64,000 nucleotides of DNA, taken from positions 18,973,971 through 19,037,970 of the forward strand of contig OX463785.1 in assembly GCA_949825025.1 (NCBI GenBank), given 5' to 3'. The stretch comes from Siphlonurus alternatus. Its lineage: Eukaryota > Arthropoda > Insecta > Ephemeroptera > Siphlonuridae. How positions within the stretch are numbered: position 1 is the stretch's first letter; each line of letters opens with the position of its first letter. The position numbers were made by a program, and so were the translations under genes. This document shows, in pieces, positions 31,301-44,300 of this stretch. Below the pieces are notes generated by a model. It saw nothing but the letters and a program-made list of their open reading frames with translations. It was not told where the DNA came from and did no database searches.

Positions 31301-34300
31301 TATCAATATTGAAATAATACAAATATTTGAAGACACTAGCTGAATTGAAATATATTATAATAATAGATAATTATTATCTACATATTATTATGGTGATCTT
31401 ATGTAAGTGACCTCCCACAAATGATTTGAGACTTGCAATGCTTCATGGCTAAAGCACGTGAATATAATTATGCATGGCGAAAAAAAGGAAATATTTTCAA
31501 AGCCATATTATCTATGGCACTTTTTGAGGTCAAATTTTATTCCGCCAAGCTTGGCTGCCCTCGTTATCAGAATGGTAATTAAAATTGAACTCCAAGCAAA
31601 TGACGTCATTTTACCTCGAGGTTCCGCACGAGGCGTAATTACTTGCCTCGTGAAATAATGCCGTGGTGACGTTGCAAAGTTATGTAATATTACTTTTTAA
31701 TGTTATTTTTATCGTTGTTACTATGTGTCGAAATGCCATGAAATCATTTACTTATTTTGTACTGAAACTAACTTTGTATGCATTATTGTTATATTATTGT
31801 GCCCCCTATATTAATTATATGCACCATGCATTTATTGATGTTTGGTAGTATAAGTATTATATATATATATATATACATGGTCATAAAATATAAAAGACAT
31901 GGTGATTATTATGAATACGAACACAATTTTACGAGTATTATAATCGTATACTGAGTGTACGTAATTAATATCTGGTATATTATATGCGACTAGCTTTTAG
32001 CTTTATATTTCAAGTCAAATGCACAAAAAAAAAAAAAATGATATTTTGATATTTTGTTATTACATAATGGATTAATTGTTTAAAGAGTACATATTTCTAT
32101 TCCCATAAAATATAATGTTTATTATTATCTATTGTTACTTAACAATTATATTAGCAAGGAAATTGAGGCTCAATTTCCTTGATATTAGCATGATTAATTA
32201 ACTGAACTCCTTTCATCTAAGAAATCATGAAGCTTATTCTGGAACAACAGCAATCTATTTTTTTTTTTTTTTTACAATGATACACCCCTATGAGCTTGGA
32301 GCTCAAGGCGGGATAATGGGTATTAGGCTATTAGGGATAAGGGAGGAAAAGGATGGTGGCCACGGCCTGTTCCGCGTCCCAGCACAGGCGCGGATCCAGA
32401 AAAAAATTTCGGAGGGGGCTGCATCCATTAAGGCCGATGTTAAAAAAAATTGAAGTGGGAGAAATGCCTACATTGCCCATGTTAAATCCAAAATTCGGGG
32501 GGGGGGGGCTGCATCCCCCCCAGCTCCCCCCTGGATCCGCACCTGTCCCAGCATTCGCTGAGGTGAGACTGAGGGAACCATGAAAAACCTTATAAACTCT
32601 TAGTCAGGACGGACACTTCTTGCACTTCTTATCAATGGACCAGAGAGTGATGTCCAAAACCTGAGGAAGCACACACATTGATTGATTGACGTGTTGGCAG
32701 GTGGGGACGCCGCTGCACGAGCTGATGCACTCGGTGGGCTTCCTGCACGAACAAAACCGCTACGAGAGGGACAATCACGTCAACGTTATGTGGGACAACA
32801 TTGTTCGAGGTGAGAGGTTTTTAATGTAACTGCAGCTGCTGGCATTGCAAGATGCAAGTTCGCTTTTGAAATTATTTCCTGTAGCATAAAGATCGAACTT
32901 TTGTTTTATTATGTTTTATAGCGAGGACAAAAAAGAATTTGTATTGTATAAATTTGGAGCTGATGTTTTATATTTTGCTTATAATGCATATATATCAAAA
33001 ATTAAATAATTTAATTTTTTTATATTTTTATATAATTAATCCACATGCAATGGAAAAGAGAACTTATAAATTTTCTTGAGAAAAAAGTCAATTGCATTGC
33101 AGCTATAATAAAATAATTTTTACTTCAAAATGGATCGAGTGTTTTCACAGTTATGAAAGTTATATTCAGAATAAATTGAATTATTTAATTTTAAAATTAT
33201 TTCATGAAGAAAATTTATTTATGAATTGCCGTAACTTGTCATTTACAACTTATCCTATACAAAATTTTATTAAATATATGATAATTAATTTTAGTTTTCA
33301 CATTATTAAGGGTGAAATTTATCACGAACTGACATTACTACAGGCAAGGAGGAGAACTTCAAGAAGGCGCCCTCGTCTCTGGCCATGTCCGAGGTACCTT
33401 ACGACTACAGCAGCGTCATGCACTACACCCTGGTGGCGTTCAGCACCAACGGAGAACCCACTCTCAGGACCAAGGTGAGGGGAGGACGTCAAGGTGTCCT
33501 TGTGATTAAGGAAACTATATTAAATTTTATTTCATTGAATTCAGGTACTCATTAAAGTTTTCCTCACGAGAATTATACGTGTGTGACATAAAAAGACAAT
33601 TTGATAATAAATAACAAAACTATATTTATAAGATCCTTTTAGAGTTTTATAAAAAAAAAAATATATATGTTTACATTATATTCTCACTTATATTTAGAAG
33701 ATATTTTTGTTTTTTCCTCTGTCTCATTTCACTGCCTCCTGAATTAATTGATTGACATGTTCTTTCTTTTCAAATTCTTTTTAAAGTACTTTTCACTTTT
33801 GCCTGCTATATTTATAGAAAAAGTGAATAATTTTTAACTCGTATTACAAGTTTATAAATATTCCAACTTCAAATTTACATTAAATTCAACCCTCTGAATT
33901 TAGAAGATATTTTCTAAGGGCGGATCTACCGCACGAAGGGGGGTGGGGGGAGAGGGGGGTCTGTGTCCGACGATCCTGCAATGTTGAATTTGGTTTGGGA
34001 GGGGGGCGACGTGTGTTTTTTTTTTTTTTTTTATTCATAAAAACATGTTTATGTACAATTTTTACATAAAAAACAAATTATTAATTACGATTTTAAACTT
34101 TAGATCTGTATATCTTATTCAATATTCCAAATTAACAATTACAGTATTATACATGTATAAAAATTCCCTAATGTTCTAATACAATATCATGAGACTTTTT
34201 ATTACTTTTTTTTTTCTTTATATTTGAGCATAATATTACTACAAAACATAAAAAAACATTATTGTGCATTATCTGAAACAGAAAGAATATGTCTGAAACA

Positions 34301-35975
34301 GAAAGAAGAAAATATTAGTGTTGATTACATATAACTTCATTTTTTTTTTTTTTTTTTTTTTTTTCACTGTACATTTATCTAAGCAAATTATTAAGTGTAA
34401 TTATTACCAGTATACTGTTTAATTTCAATTGATTTAAAAACATGCTACTCAATGGTATCATACTAATTTTACTTAATAATTTAATAATTAATAATTCTCC
34501 AAGTTTAAAATTCATTGGTATTAGTACATTCCGATAATGATTTTCAGAAAAAAAAAGAGATAACTTTACTTATAAAACTGCACTGTAACCTATTTACTGT
34601 TTTTTCAAAACATTCATTACACAATATGCATATATACACATACATATATACATAAATATGCATATATATACCTACATATACACACACATACATATATATA
34701 ATAATAATTTTAAAACATGAAAAAATCTGAAACTGGATGTTTAATGGAACCTGAAACATAAAAAAAAAACCTGAAACATAAAACAATTATGCAAATTATT
34801 TATAAAGCAATATAATAGAATTTTTTATTCATTTTCCTCCCATTCCTTAATTTCTTAAAATAATATATCCAAAGAATTTCCTAAATTCTTTTTAAAAGAA
34901 TCAATATTTCTACAACACAACCATCTTTGTTTTATATATATTTTAAAACAATTTAAACTGTAAACTTTATAATGTCCAACTAAACAATCAATCAAATATC
35001 CAATGAGCCACAGTATTGAATTTTTTATTTCAGGAGGCCTAATTTCGCAAAGATCTCCATATAGCATATGACCTAATGTTACAGTATTTCGTTTGTTTGT
35101 AATACAATCTATAATATGAAAAACCCATTGTACCATATCCTTAGCAGTGCCACATGCCGTTAATCTATGGAATAACGTGTCACACTCTCCACATATGTCA
35201 CATTTATCATCATTTGTTATCCCAATAGCTTTTTTTCTAAATTTAGTTGCATATAAATTATGAACAACCCTTATCCATGTCGATCTTATTGTTTTATCAA
35301 CAAATTTATAGTCAATACATTTATAAACATTCTCCCAACACACATTTATTGCATGTTCATTATTTATTGATCCTGGTGCAGTTACAACAACTTTGGTGCC
35401 ATAACCTAATATTTCCATATAATGTTTATAAATATTTTTACATGATAGCATTACATCATCATCATCATCATATTTAAAGTACAATATTAATCCAAGTAAA
35501 TACGAAATTCCATTATTATTTTTAACCACATTAGGCCAGTACGGTAATTGATCACCATGTATTTCTGTATAAAATTGTAAAATCGATTCAAGAACTTTTG
35601 ATCCTTGACCTGTATTAGCCCTTATTGCAGACAACAATAATATAGCATCACATTTAGCTTTGATGTGTGTCAATCCTATTCCTCCCTTCTCCGGTGGTAA
35701 ATAACACTTTTCTTTTGCCATACGAAGTTAGTAATACGGGTTAGTAATACTTTCAACAATTTATTTAGGGACCTTTTGGGGTGGGGGATTCCCCCCGTGG
35801 ATCCGCCACTGTATTCCCCCTCCCCCATCTGCTGTCTGTTTACCGACATGACGTGTACTTCCTGTTCCTCCAGGTCCCCGGAGTGACGGTGGGACAACGA
35901 GAGGGCCTCAGTCGCAGTGACGTACAGAAGATTCGCCTCATGTACAAATGCGAGGGACAAAAATCACACGTCTAG
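28385..35975 (+). CDS. Astacin-family (M12A) zinc metalloprotease, secreted, gene 1
   Basis: Exons 28385-28562, 29697-29873, 30472-30668, 32701-32809, 33344-33474 and 35874-35975 give 297 residues, phases closed. Signal peptide MLKLFLFSLLIATLVNC; propeptide with an aspartate-switch-like YVAGDI; maturation near RNGLVATASRWRGG. The catalytic domain has CIRFVPW, TGCWASVGRLGGRQ, the zinc signature HELMHSVGFLHEQNRYERD (three His, Glu base), Met-turn SVMHYT and the last Cys in LMYKC. Every catalytic residue is present, so an active secreted endopeptidase is expected. There are no CUB/EGF domains after the protease, as in short arthropod digestive or venom astacins. Same intron phases as the neighbour at 37967: a tandem duplicate. 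Intron 5 carries a LINE fragment. Confidence 0.93.
30747..31000. mobile_element. Foldback element, family G copy (diverged)
   Basis: GAGTATTGACCTCAATTTTT at left pairs with AATTTTGAGATTGATACTC-like sequence at right; ATAGAGGGTGCAATGTTATG pairs with CATAACTTTGCACCCTCTAT. It starts 79 bp after the exon 3 donor of astacin 1. The paired CRE motifs are lost. Confidence 0.75.
32258..32700 (-). mobile_element. SINE-like dispersed repeat, copy 3, split by a MITE
   Basis: Reverse-strand copy with its tail as a poly(T) run (32259-32273), then TGAGCTTGGAGCTCAAGG, GGATGGTGGCCACGGCC and AGTCAGGACGGACAC. It is interrupted at 32385-32545. Its end directly abuts the exon 4 acceptor of astacin 1 (32701). Confidence 0.75.
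32385..32545. mobile_element. hAT-like MITE with 8-bp target duplication
   Basis: Ends CAGGCGCGGATCCAGA and CTGGATCCGCACCTG, flanked by perfect TCCCAGCA repeats at 32377-32384 and 32546-32553. The 161-bp body has G- and C-runs. A related 5' end occurs alone at about 30042 (CAGGCGCGGATCCAGA). Confidence 0.88.
34855..35755 (-). mobile_element. LINE retrotransposon fragment (C-terminal part of the reverse transcriptase ORF)
   Basis: A 288-codon uninterrupted frame (35721 down to 34855). It starts KEKCYLPPEKGGIGLTHIKA and has a late CDICGECDTLFHRLTACG cysteine/histidine motif, the pattern seen after the polymerase domain of many non-LTR elements. The upstream codons (about 35722-35755, TNFVWQK-like) are out of frame or truncated. 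No catalytic YADD region is present, so it is 5'-truncated and inactive. It is in intron 5 of astacin 1, opposite to the gene. Confidence 0.8.
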
Positions 35976-36814
35976 CTTTTAAATATAAGTAGTGCATTTG
36001 GGGATAGGGGAGATCCAGTATGAAAATTTAACCACTCATTCCCGCTTTAATTGTCTCCTGTTCAAATTTTTCCTAAAATTCTATTTGATACTACCAGATG
36101 TAAAATAAGACGAAATTTACAAGGGATAAAATTTCAATGTTTGTTTATAAGAAAAATATCGTTGCAATTGTATGTTTTTTAATCTGGCGATGTCATTTTT
36201 AAAAGTTTCAGTTGGGGAATGAAAAATTGCAAGGAAATTAATTAAGCTAGATAAAATAAAATTGCACACAGCTAGTGTATTTTATTTAATAGTTAATACA
36301 TTAATTCATGTGTGAATTTATTAATGTATCACAAAGAAAATATTGTACAATAATAAAAAATAAAAATATTATTCTTCTTTAATTTTTTGATATGCCACGG
36401 TCATAATTATATGTTAAAATTAAGAATTAGATTCAAACGCAACGGATCGATAAAACTTTGATAGCCAAAGGCAGTACTATTATAAATAATTTTCCTGAAA
36501 AGAATATTAATTCAATTATACTTGCATTTTTTAATGAGAGTTGTGCTGAAGTTAAAAAAGAAAATTATATTTAAATAGCATGCAAAACTACTAACAATAA
36601 GTTTTGATCCCATATTTTTTTAAACATATTTTTTTAGACTTTCGTTTTTTTTTTTTCTGTGAAAAATTACAGGAAATTCAAAAGGGATATTCCAGTAGCA
36701 TGAAATACTATTTTTATGATTTAAAAACAAAAATTATTTCAATGTATGTCATAAAAAATATATATATTAATATATTTATTTGAACTAAAGCTATCTACTA
36801 TTAAGAACAAGTAG

Positions 36815-36960
36815 ACGGCGGCCACTCTCAGAACGACCGGACCTCGATACCTCGATGGACCGCGCGCTCGCCAGATTAGCCGCACGGCGGCGCAGCATCT
36901 CCACCTCGAAAGGGGAGACCGCCGTTCACGTATAGGCTACCGGTCTCCCCGCGAAACGCC
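36815..36960. other. Isolated GC-rich block between the astacin genes
   Basis: About 145 bp rich in G+C (GACGGCGGCCACTCTC ... GCGCGCTCGCC ... GGTCTCCCCGCGAAACG) inside very AT-rich DNA. It contains the inverted pair GGGGAGACC / GGTCTCCCC. A reverse-strand frame of about 44 codons (EVEMLRRRAANLASARS ...) runs across most of it. Not recognised. Confidence 0.4.
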
Positions 36961-37060
36961 TGGTATATTATAGAAAGAGCAAAGTGGCAAAATTATACAG
37001 TAGAGGAAATTCTCCCACTGCCTCGATATATTATACATTAAATATTGACTTTATATTCAA

Positions 37061-37392
37061 TGGACAACATACATGAAAAAATTTTATTGCAGAAATGAAT
37101 AGAGGGTATCAAATTATGCTACTCTGAATTTTTTCAGATTTTTTGGAGACCCGGAACTATTTTTAAATAATTATTGAAAGTCCTGTGATTTCAGTTGGCA
37201 CCTCTGAATTCTTAATAAAAAGGATAGAGACTGGACGCCTATTGACGCCTCCAGGGGGCGTGGCCGCACTTTCAATAATTATTTAAAAACAGTTCCGGGT
37301 TTCAAAAAAAATCTGAAAAAATTCAGAGAATCATAATTTGGTACCCTCTATTCATTTCTGCAAATAAAAAAATTTCATGTATGTTGTCCATT
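37061..37392. mobile_element. Foldback element, family G2 copy
   Basis: Ends TGGACAACATACATGAAA and TTTCATGTATGTTGTCCA. Inner arms AATGAATAGAGGGTA / TACCCTCTATTCATT and TTTAAATAATTATTGAAAGT with its complement. The centre has CCAGGGGGCGTGG instead of a CRE. Confidence 0.88.
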
Positions 37393-37479
37393 ATAATACA
37401 CATTATGATGTATTATAATATAGCTATAAATATAAATAGGTGGAGTAGATACCAAATAACTCCATACCTCTTATTATAT

Positions 37480-37750
37480 ACTCTATCCCCTTAGCTTCGA
37501 TCTAATGTTTTTCACTGTGATAAGTGCATTTTTGTTTCACTTGCTATATAGAGCTGTAGCTCCAAAGAATAAAGATACCCAGATTTGAAATTTCGGGGGA
37601 GGTAAGAAAAGTGTCCACAATTTACCCATAATACAAAAGAGTTTTGGTTCACCACGCCCCCATAGACTACAATTAAACAAATCAGGAGTAACGTTCGTGT
37701 TTTCCAAATGTGTACATGCTTTTTTAACTGACACTAATATACTTCCTGAA
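37480..37750. repeat. Diverged repeat sharing a segment with 1991-2196
   Basis: AAAGAGTTTTGGTTCACCAC and CCATAGACT followed by CAGGAGTAA occur here and at about 2115-2180. Flanks differ, so this is a related or recombined element. Confidence 0.45.
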
Positions 37751-37966
37751 TTTTCTACTCTAAAATTATTTTAGTTAAAAATATATAATTAGTTCAAGTA
37801 ATGTTTTAAAAATAAAGACACACAATGAACCCTTTCATCAAGTACCTGTTGTCTATTATAATTACACCTTTCTTTCAGTAACATAATTATCAAGTTAATT
37901 ATAAGTTACAATATTTTTCTTGCATGTACGGACAGTAAATTTGTCAGTACACGTCAAGCTGTCAAC

Positions 37967-38288
37967 ATGTATGTCCACTTATGGCTCTGGTCGCTTCGTT
38001 TGGCCATGACTTATGCAGCTCCAGCTGCTCCAGCGACTTATGTTAAACCGTATAGTAAACTTGCCTCTAACGAAACTGTTCTCCATAACTTTAAGAATGC
38101 TCCAGATCTTCTGCCAACTTATGGATATTTATCTGATAAAGCTTATGGGGTACCTGATAAAAAAACTGGTAAGACGTGTCTTCATTTTAAAATGAAATGG
38201 ATTTTCAATATATTTTTTATAAAAAAAGTCCCCGATTCTAAAAAAATATGACAAAAAATCAGAGTAGCATAACTCTGCACCATTTCTG

Positions 38289-38340
<52 letters not shown>

Positions 38341-40873
38341 AAGTCTGTATACTCTATTACACTCTTGGTATTAATTAAATAAGAGGATTAATTCTTCTAT
38401 CACTGAACATTAAAAGAAATTAAGTTAATTAATAATAAATTGTTACCTACGTTTTTCTATTAAAAGCAAGTTCAATTAATTACTTTTTGTTAATTATGTT
38501 ACATATTTCTCTAGGTCAGTTTCCATGCTGTGTCTATTTATTTATAATGCAATGACGTTGAATAATATAGCACCATTTTATCATTCAAACTTATCTTATA
38601 AAATCCATACTAATTTCGAGTATGAAAATTCTAAAGGTGAAAGATGGTCACGTGACTGCGTGGCACATTCGTAGTAACATACATTGTATTCTGGGTGGCA
38701 GGAGAACGCGTGGCAAAGTGGCGTCCGGACACGCACCGCATGAACCCTGAGGAACTCGGACACTATGAGAAAGGTGACATCTTGATACCACGTGACCCTC
38801 CAGAGTCGAGGAACGGACTGGTGGCGCCATCATCGAGGTGGACTGGAGGCTATATTCCGTACACCATCGACGAAGTGTTCAGTAAGTGAATTATAGCGAT
38901 TTCTTGAGACTTAATGGGCGTGATTCACGAAGCAGTTAGCCAGGTTCCTATTAAGTACGTTTAGCTTAACCACGTTTAACTAGGGTGGTTTAACACGTGA
39001 AACAGGTATAGTTAAACGTGGTTAAGCTAAACTGTGTTAGAAACTTAACTGCTTCGTGAGTCGCACCCATCAATACATTTTATTCTTTACGATATCGTTT
39101 AATGGCTATTATTTTTCTATTGTTGATTTTTTATTTAAAATCAAAATATACACTATTTAAATATGAATCGAATTATCTTCAAATCATGGCATGTAGTACA
39201 TATTTTTCTTTATTCTCTGGGAATAATTAGAATAAAAATCTATAGTAAACCCCTATATAAAATATGTAATTAGTTATCCAAGGTGACGATCGAGTGTACA
39301 TTTTCATATCTTGCATGAGGTTCAGTTTTGACAACCGCACAAGGAGGGGATAAGGAAAAATTAAAACAGTACAATAGTACAATGTCTTTTTTTTTTTCTT
39401 TTTCTTTTTTTTTTTTTTTTACAAAATTTACAAAATAGCAATCTTTTACTAAAAATATTATCGACTTTATTTCCCCTATACATAAGGTCGAAACTCGCAG
39501 GTGACGAGGAGCTGGGCTCCATCTACTCGGCCATGGAGGTTTACCACCAGCTGACCTGCATCCACTTCGTGCCCTGGGACGGCCAGGAGGACTTCCTCAG
39601 CATCGAGAGCTCGGACACCGGATGTTGGTCGTCCGTGGGGCGCATCGGAGGGCGGCAGGTCATCAACCTGCAGACGCCGGCTTGTGTGTGGGGGGTGAGT
39701 GGGGGATGAAAAAAAGCATGATTGTACAGTCGTCGCCTCATAATATTTTCCTTTGAAGCCTTGATAATTACCATGCTCCGTAAAAATAACGCAGGGCATA
39801 ATTATCATGGTGATAAACAAGGCTGCAAGTTGGAAATTTTCCGAGGCGACCGCTGTAAAGGAATTTTGAAAACCAGCATAATTATATAGTGCTCTAAAAT
39901 CTTCTCTTGAAAACGTTAAAAATTATTATAAAATATAATTATATATCTTTTACAATTAATTTTTTCTTATATTGAATATATTTTTTTTCAATCTTTTTTT
40001 TCCAAGTTAAAAAAAAAAATACTCAAATAGAAAAGATATTATATTATAATATTTATTTTTTTATTTTTTCTATTTTGCAAATTAATATAAGAAATAACTG
40101 CTATATTTATAAGCTTTTTTTTTTAATTAGGGGTTTTTAAAAAATACTAAACTAGTAAGTAAAATTAATTGCATTTTTGAACCTGAATATTTAAGTATTT
40201 ATTTTCAAACACACAGTAATTAAAATTACGTTTCCCTTCAGGTGGGCACACCTCTACACGAGTTTATGCACACGATTGGGTTCTACCACGAGCAGAGTCG
40301 CCACGAGCGAGACGGTTTCGTGCAGGTGTTTTGGAAGAACGTGCTACCAGGTAGTACCTTAATTAAATTGTAGGTATCAATGAGTTAATTGTGTTGTGTT
40401 CCAGGACAAGACCATAACTTCAAGAAGTTTCCTAAGTCAATTGCCTTATCTCAAGTCCCATACGATTTTAATAGCGTAATGCATTATTCTGGAATTGCAT
40501 TTAGCAGAAATAATAAACCTACTATGAAAGCTAAGGTAATTTTAAGTTATTTTATAATTATATGATAATAGAATTTTTCAATAAAAATATTGGAAGATGA
40601 TACGTTGAATTTTGAATGAAACTGATATTCTTGAAAACAAGGCATGTTTTGACATACAGTCTTAAAAAATATAATAAGAAAAATTCATACAGGAGAAAAA
40701 TATGTAATTCAGTGTACTGTACTAAACGAATTTTTACTAATTTTATTTGATTTTTTTTTTTTTCATTTCAGATTCGAGGTATTACTTTGGGCCAGCGAGA
40801 TTTTCTAAGCGAACGAGACGTTAAGAAAATTAGATTGATGTACAAATGCAATGGATTTGATGCCAATGTCTAG
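37967..40873 (+). CDS. Astacin-family (M12A) zinc metalloprotease, secreted, gene 2
   Basis: Exons 37967-38168, 38702-38881, 39501-39694, 40242-40350, 40405-40535 and 40772-40873 give 305 residues, phases closed. The short hydrophobic N-terminus (MYVHLWLWSLRLAMTYA) should be a signal peptide. The propeptide has YEKGDI as the putative aspartate switch. The protease domain has CIHFVPW, TGCWSSVGRIGGRQ, the zinc site HEFMHTIGFYHEQSRHERD, Met-turn SVMHYS and LMYKC. All zinc ligands and the catalytic Glu are present. Intron positions and phases equal those of gene 1, whose stop lies 2 kb upstream. Exons 2-4 are GC-rich and exons 1, 5 and 6 are AT-rich in third positions. There is no C-terminal CUB/EGF extension. 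Confidence 0.93.
38292..38339. repeat. (TA)n microsatellite
   Basis: About 23 TA units in intron 1 of astacin 2. It follows AGAGTAGCATAACTCTGCACC, the remnant of a family G arm. Confidence 0.95.
38914..39068. mobile_element. Palindromic MITE, family F copy 2
   Basis: Ends GGGCGTGATTCACGAAGCAG and CTGCTTCGTGAGTCGCACCC. Inner arms GTTTAGCTTAACCACGTTTA / TAAACGTGGTTAAGCTAAAC. It is 33 bp after the exon 2 donor of astacin 2. Sister of 12914-13064. Confidence 0.88.
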
Positions 40874-41075
40874 GTCTCTATTTTTATTTCTTCTAAAAAA
40901 AAAAAAGAACACCAAGAACATTATTGTTCATTGAAATTACAACTAAAAATTATATTTTATTCTAAGTGTTTTGAAATTTATTTCTTTAAAAATAGTAAAA
41001 ATACTATAATTTTTTTTTTATTTTCATAGTTTTTATTCTGGATTAATGGTTTAATTTGAAAACAAAATAATAATT

Positions 41076-41081
41076 AATAAA
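41076..41081 (+). terminator. Polyadenylation signal of astacin 2
   Basis: AATAAA about 200 bp after the stop. On the other strand an AATAAA at 41214-41219 lies about 100 bp past the stop of the convergent gene, so the two 3' UTRs are close together or overlap. Confidence 0.55.
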
Positions 41082-41320
41082 TCTATAGTCTATATTTATT
41101 ATTATAATTTGTTTCAATTAAAAAAAATACATGGAAAAAATACACATTTTTTTAAATTTATATAATTTAAATTTTATTTTTCACTACGTACATTTCCTTA
41201 AGTACTGAACTTATTTATTATTTTATTAAATATGTTTTTGAATAATTAAGTAATTTTATTATTGATCATTAAATTCTCAAACTGCAGTAATTTTTAGATT
41301 TTGGTGTTTCATTCCTCTTT

Positions 41321-44300
41321 TTAAACGTGGAACAGTTTTCGTACCTCGTCACTCGTCTGAAAAATAATTTATTTTAATCACTTGCATGGAAGCAACAGAA
41401 AATAATATGAAAAGAGAGAGACGAAAGTGTTAAAAAAATAAGAAAAAAATTAAGAATTTTAAAATATAAGGGCTGTCTTAATACAGAGGATCGCATAATT
41501 TCGCAAGCGTCATGATTGAAAAAGTATAAGAATCTATGCGATCAGGTGCATGCAGCACACAGCTTCGTACCGTATGCCTTTTGTATAATATATGACAAGA
41601 AATTCAGAACCGTTTCTAAATCCAGAAACGTATAATCGCATAAATGCTCAGTTCATACGTAAAATACTATATTATGAAAGCTCTATACAGCAACGATCAT
41701 AAAAAAATATCACTGACTTTTTTATATTGTTGTGAAACAAAATGAGTAAAGATGTGAATAATTTTTATGTACTGATATTTTATTGCTAGATGAAATTAGA
41801 AATTAGAAATTAGAAATATTAATAATTAATGATAAAATTAATTAGCAAATTACCGTCAACCCAGTCGAGTACAAACAGCGAGCGATTGCGAATGAAACAC
41901 TAAAGTCGTCCTCTGAAACCACAGAGCACATTCATATTAGAGTTTAATAAAAGTTTTTTTTTTACTTTAGTTTAAACCAAAATCCAAAATTAATTAAAAA
42001 TGCGTAGGAGTTTCATTTTTGGTTGTATCAAGGTAGGTTTTAGATTGAAACAGAAAATTGCTTCTTATACTGATTAATTAAAAATTATAAATTATTCTTA
42101 TATTTGTGGTATTATATATATTTTATATATATTTTTTACATTTTATGATCATTATTTATTAAATTATAAAAATTAATGTCAACACTGAAATCATTGTTAA
42201 ATATTGAGTTGCATTTTAAGATATTTTTTTACTGACTTTCTTGTTATTAAATATAATCCACATCAACAAAATCGTAATAAACATTTAGAAATATAAGGAG
42301 TATATAACCTACCCTCTTTGTCGAAGGTCCAGAGACACTGCGGTACCAGATCCTGGGGAGGGACGGTGCCAGAGAGTGTGTCGGACTGAGGTTTACTGTT
42401 GTTGATCACGTCACTCAAAATTAGTCTTTTATTCAACTGATCATCGTCACCGATCTGAAAAGTCAAGCATCGAAAATTAATTAATTAAGTTTAAAATTAC
42501 TGGGATAGGTAATATAAGGAAAAGTTATAATACACAATGCTTCATTCCACAGGTAACAATTTCACGGGTAAATTAATCTAACTTTCCACCCATACAGTGT
42601 TATAATACGATATAATATAATTTAGGACTTTGTTTTGAATCATTGATAAAAAATTAAAGGTATTCGCATTCTGACTGAGGTTGTCAATGGTTCCCTCAGT
42701 TTCACGTCAGTGCGAATGCTGTGGGACGTACATACGTGTAACAGGTTGTGGCCAAAAGTAATCCCACAATCCCGCACCATATTTCCGTTTCAAGCTTCAA
42801 GATCATATTATAAGACTCGTAAAAGAGTGCAATTTGTACTTACTATAAAAATACATTTTATTATTATTTTTTTTTTATTTCAACTTACCCAACGTGTGCG
42901 CCGCATTAAACAGTAGAGAAAATTCTGTAACATTTCAAAAAAATATAATAAAGAAAAGCCTTCCGTAAAAAAAAATAATAATAAAAAAATTAAATAATTA
43001 AAAAATAAAAAAATCACAAGTTTTTGAAGTTATGAAAATTATTTTGTGCAGAAAGAGCTAAATAAATATCTTTATATATATGAAAGTCATGCAACGCACC
43101 AACATCAACCATACAATTAAAAATTATAATAAAAGCGTGAAGAATCCAAAAGAAGTCAATTAATATATATTTTTATTTATTTTTGAGAACCATTATTAAC
43201 CATTATTATTTAAGATAAAATTAAAAAAAATATATAGTGAAACAAATTTTTATAATTTTTTTCAATGCTGGCTTTTAATTATTGAGTTCATACAGAAAAA
43301 ATAAAACTTGAATAAACATTGACAATGGGACAATAAAAAAAATGTAAATTTGAGACATTTCTCAAATTTAATTACGTTATTAATTAATGGTAACTATACT
43401 GTTATAACATGCAAGCTTACCTTTCCAGATTGCATGAAGGCATTTGAAGCCACATTTCGAACAGCATTCAGAACATTTACTGAAAGAAATAGAAAATAGA
43501 AAAAATATTACTATTATATAATGATACTATTTTTGTATTTTGAAAGTATCATTTGTTAATTTTTTTGCCCTTCAGCTTTGAAATCTTTTGAAAAATGCTC
43601 AAAATATTTAGTTTTAATAAAAATAAATGAAAAAATAAATAAAATTTAAAATCAACCCCAGCTTATTTGTTGGCACACTGCATGCAGCTTTTACTGCCTG
43701 CGACAATAAAAATGTAAAAAAAATATATTCAAAACAAAAGCAGATATAGTTTAAAATTCACATCCATGCAAATTAAGGGACAGTCACGCCTTCAAGAAAA
43801 CAGCAGGGATAAAAAGCAACTGCTTTGGAGGTGTACGGAACTTAATTATTAGATTAACTTACGTTCGCCTTGCTTATTGTTTGATTTGCAATAACGAATG
43901 GCCTCCTTTAGTTCCATCAGTCGTTCCATATTGCTGACTCGAGCAGGAGCGATCGGGTCAGGCTACACAAACATTTAGAGATATCTTTATCCATCTTATA
44001 TTGTCAGAATGCATGGACAACGGAGTATCGACCTCAATTTTGTTTTATTGCAGAAGTGGATAGAGGGTGAAAAGTTATGCTACCCTGATTTTTTTCAGAT
44101 TTTTTAGAGCCCGGGAAGTATTTTTAAAAAATTATTGAAAGTCCTTTTTGTGACGTCACGCGGCGGCAAGTCATATATTTTTCTTAAGGAGCGGCGTCTC
44201 GTGACGTCACAAAAAGAACTTTCAATAATTTTTTAAAAATACTTCACGGCCTCTAAAAAATCTGTAAAAAATCAGGGTAGCATAACTTTGAACCTTCTAT

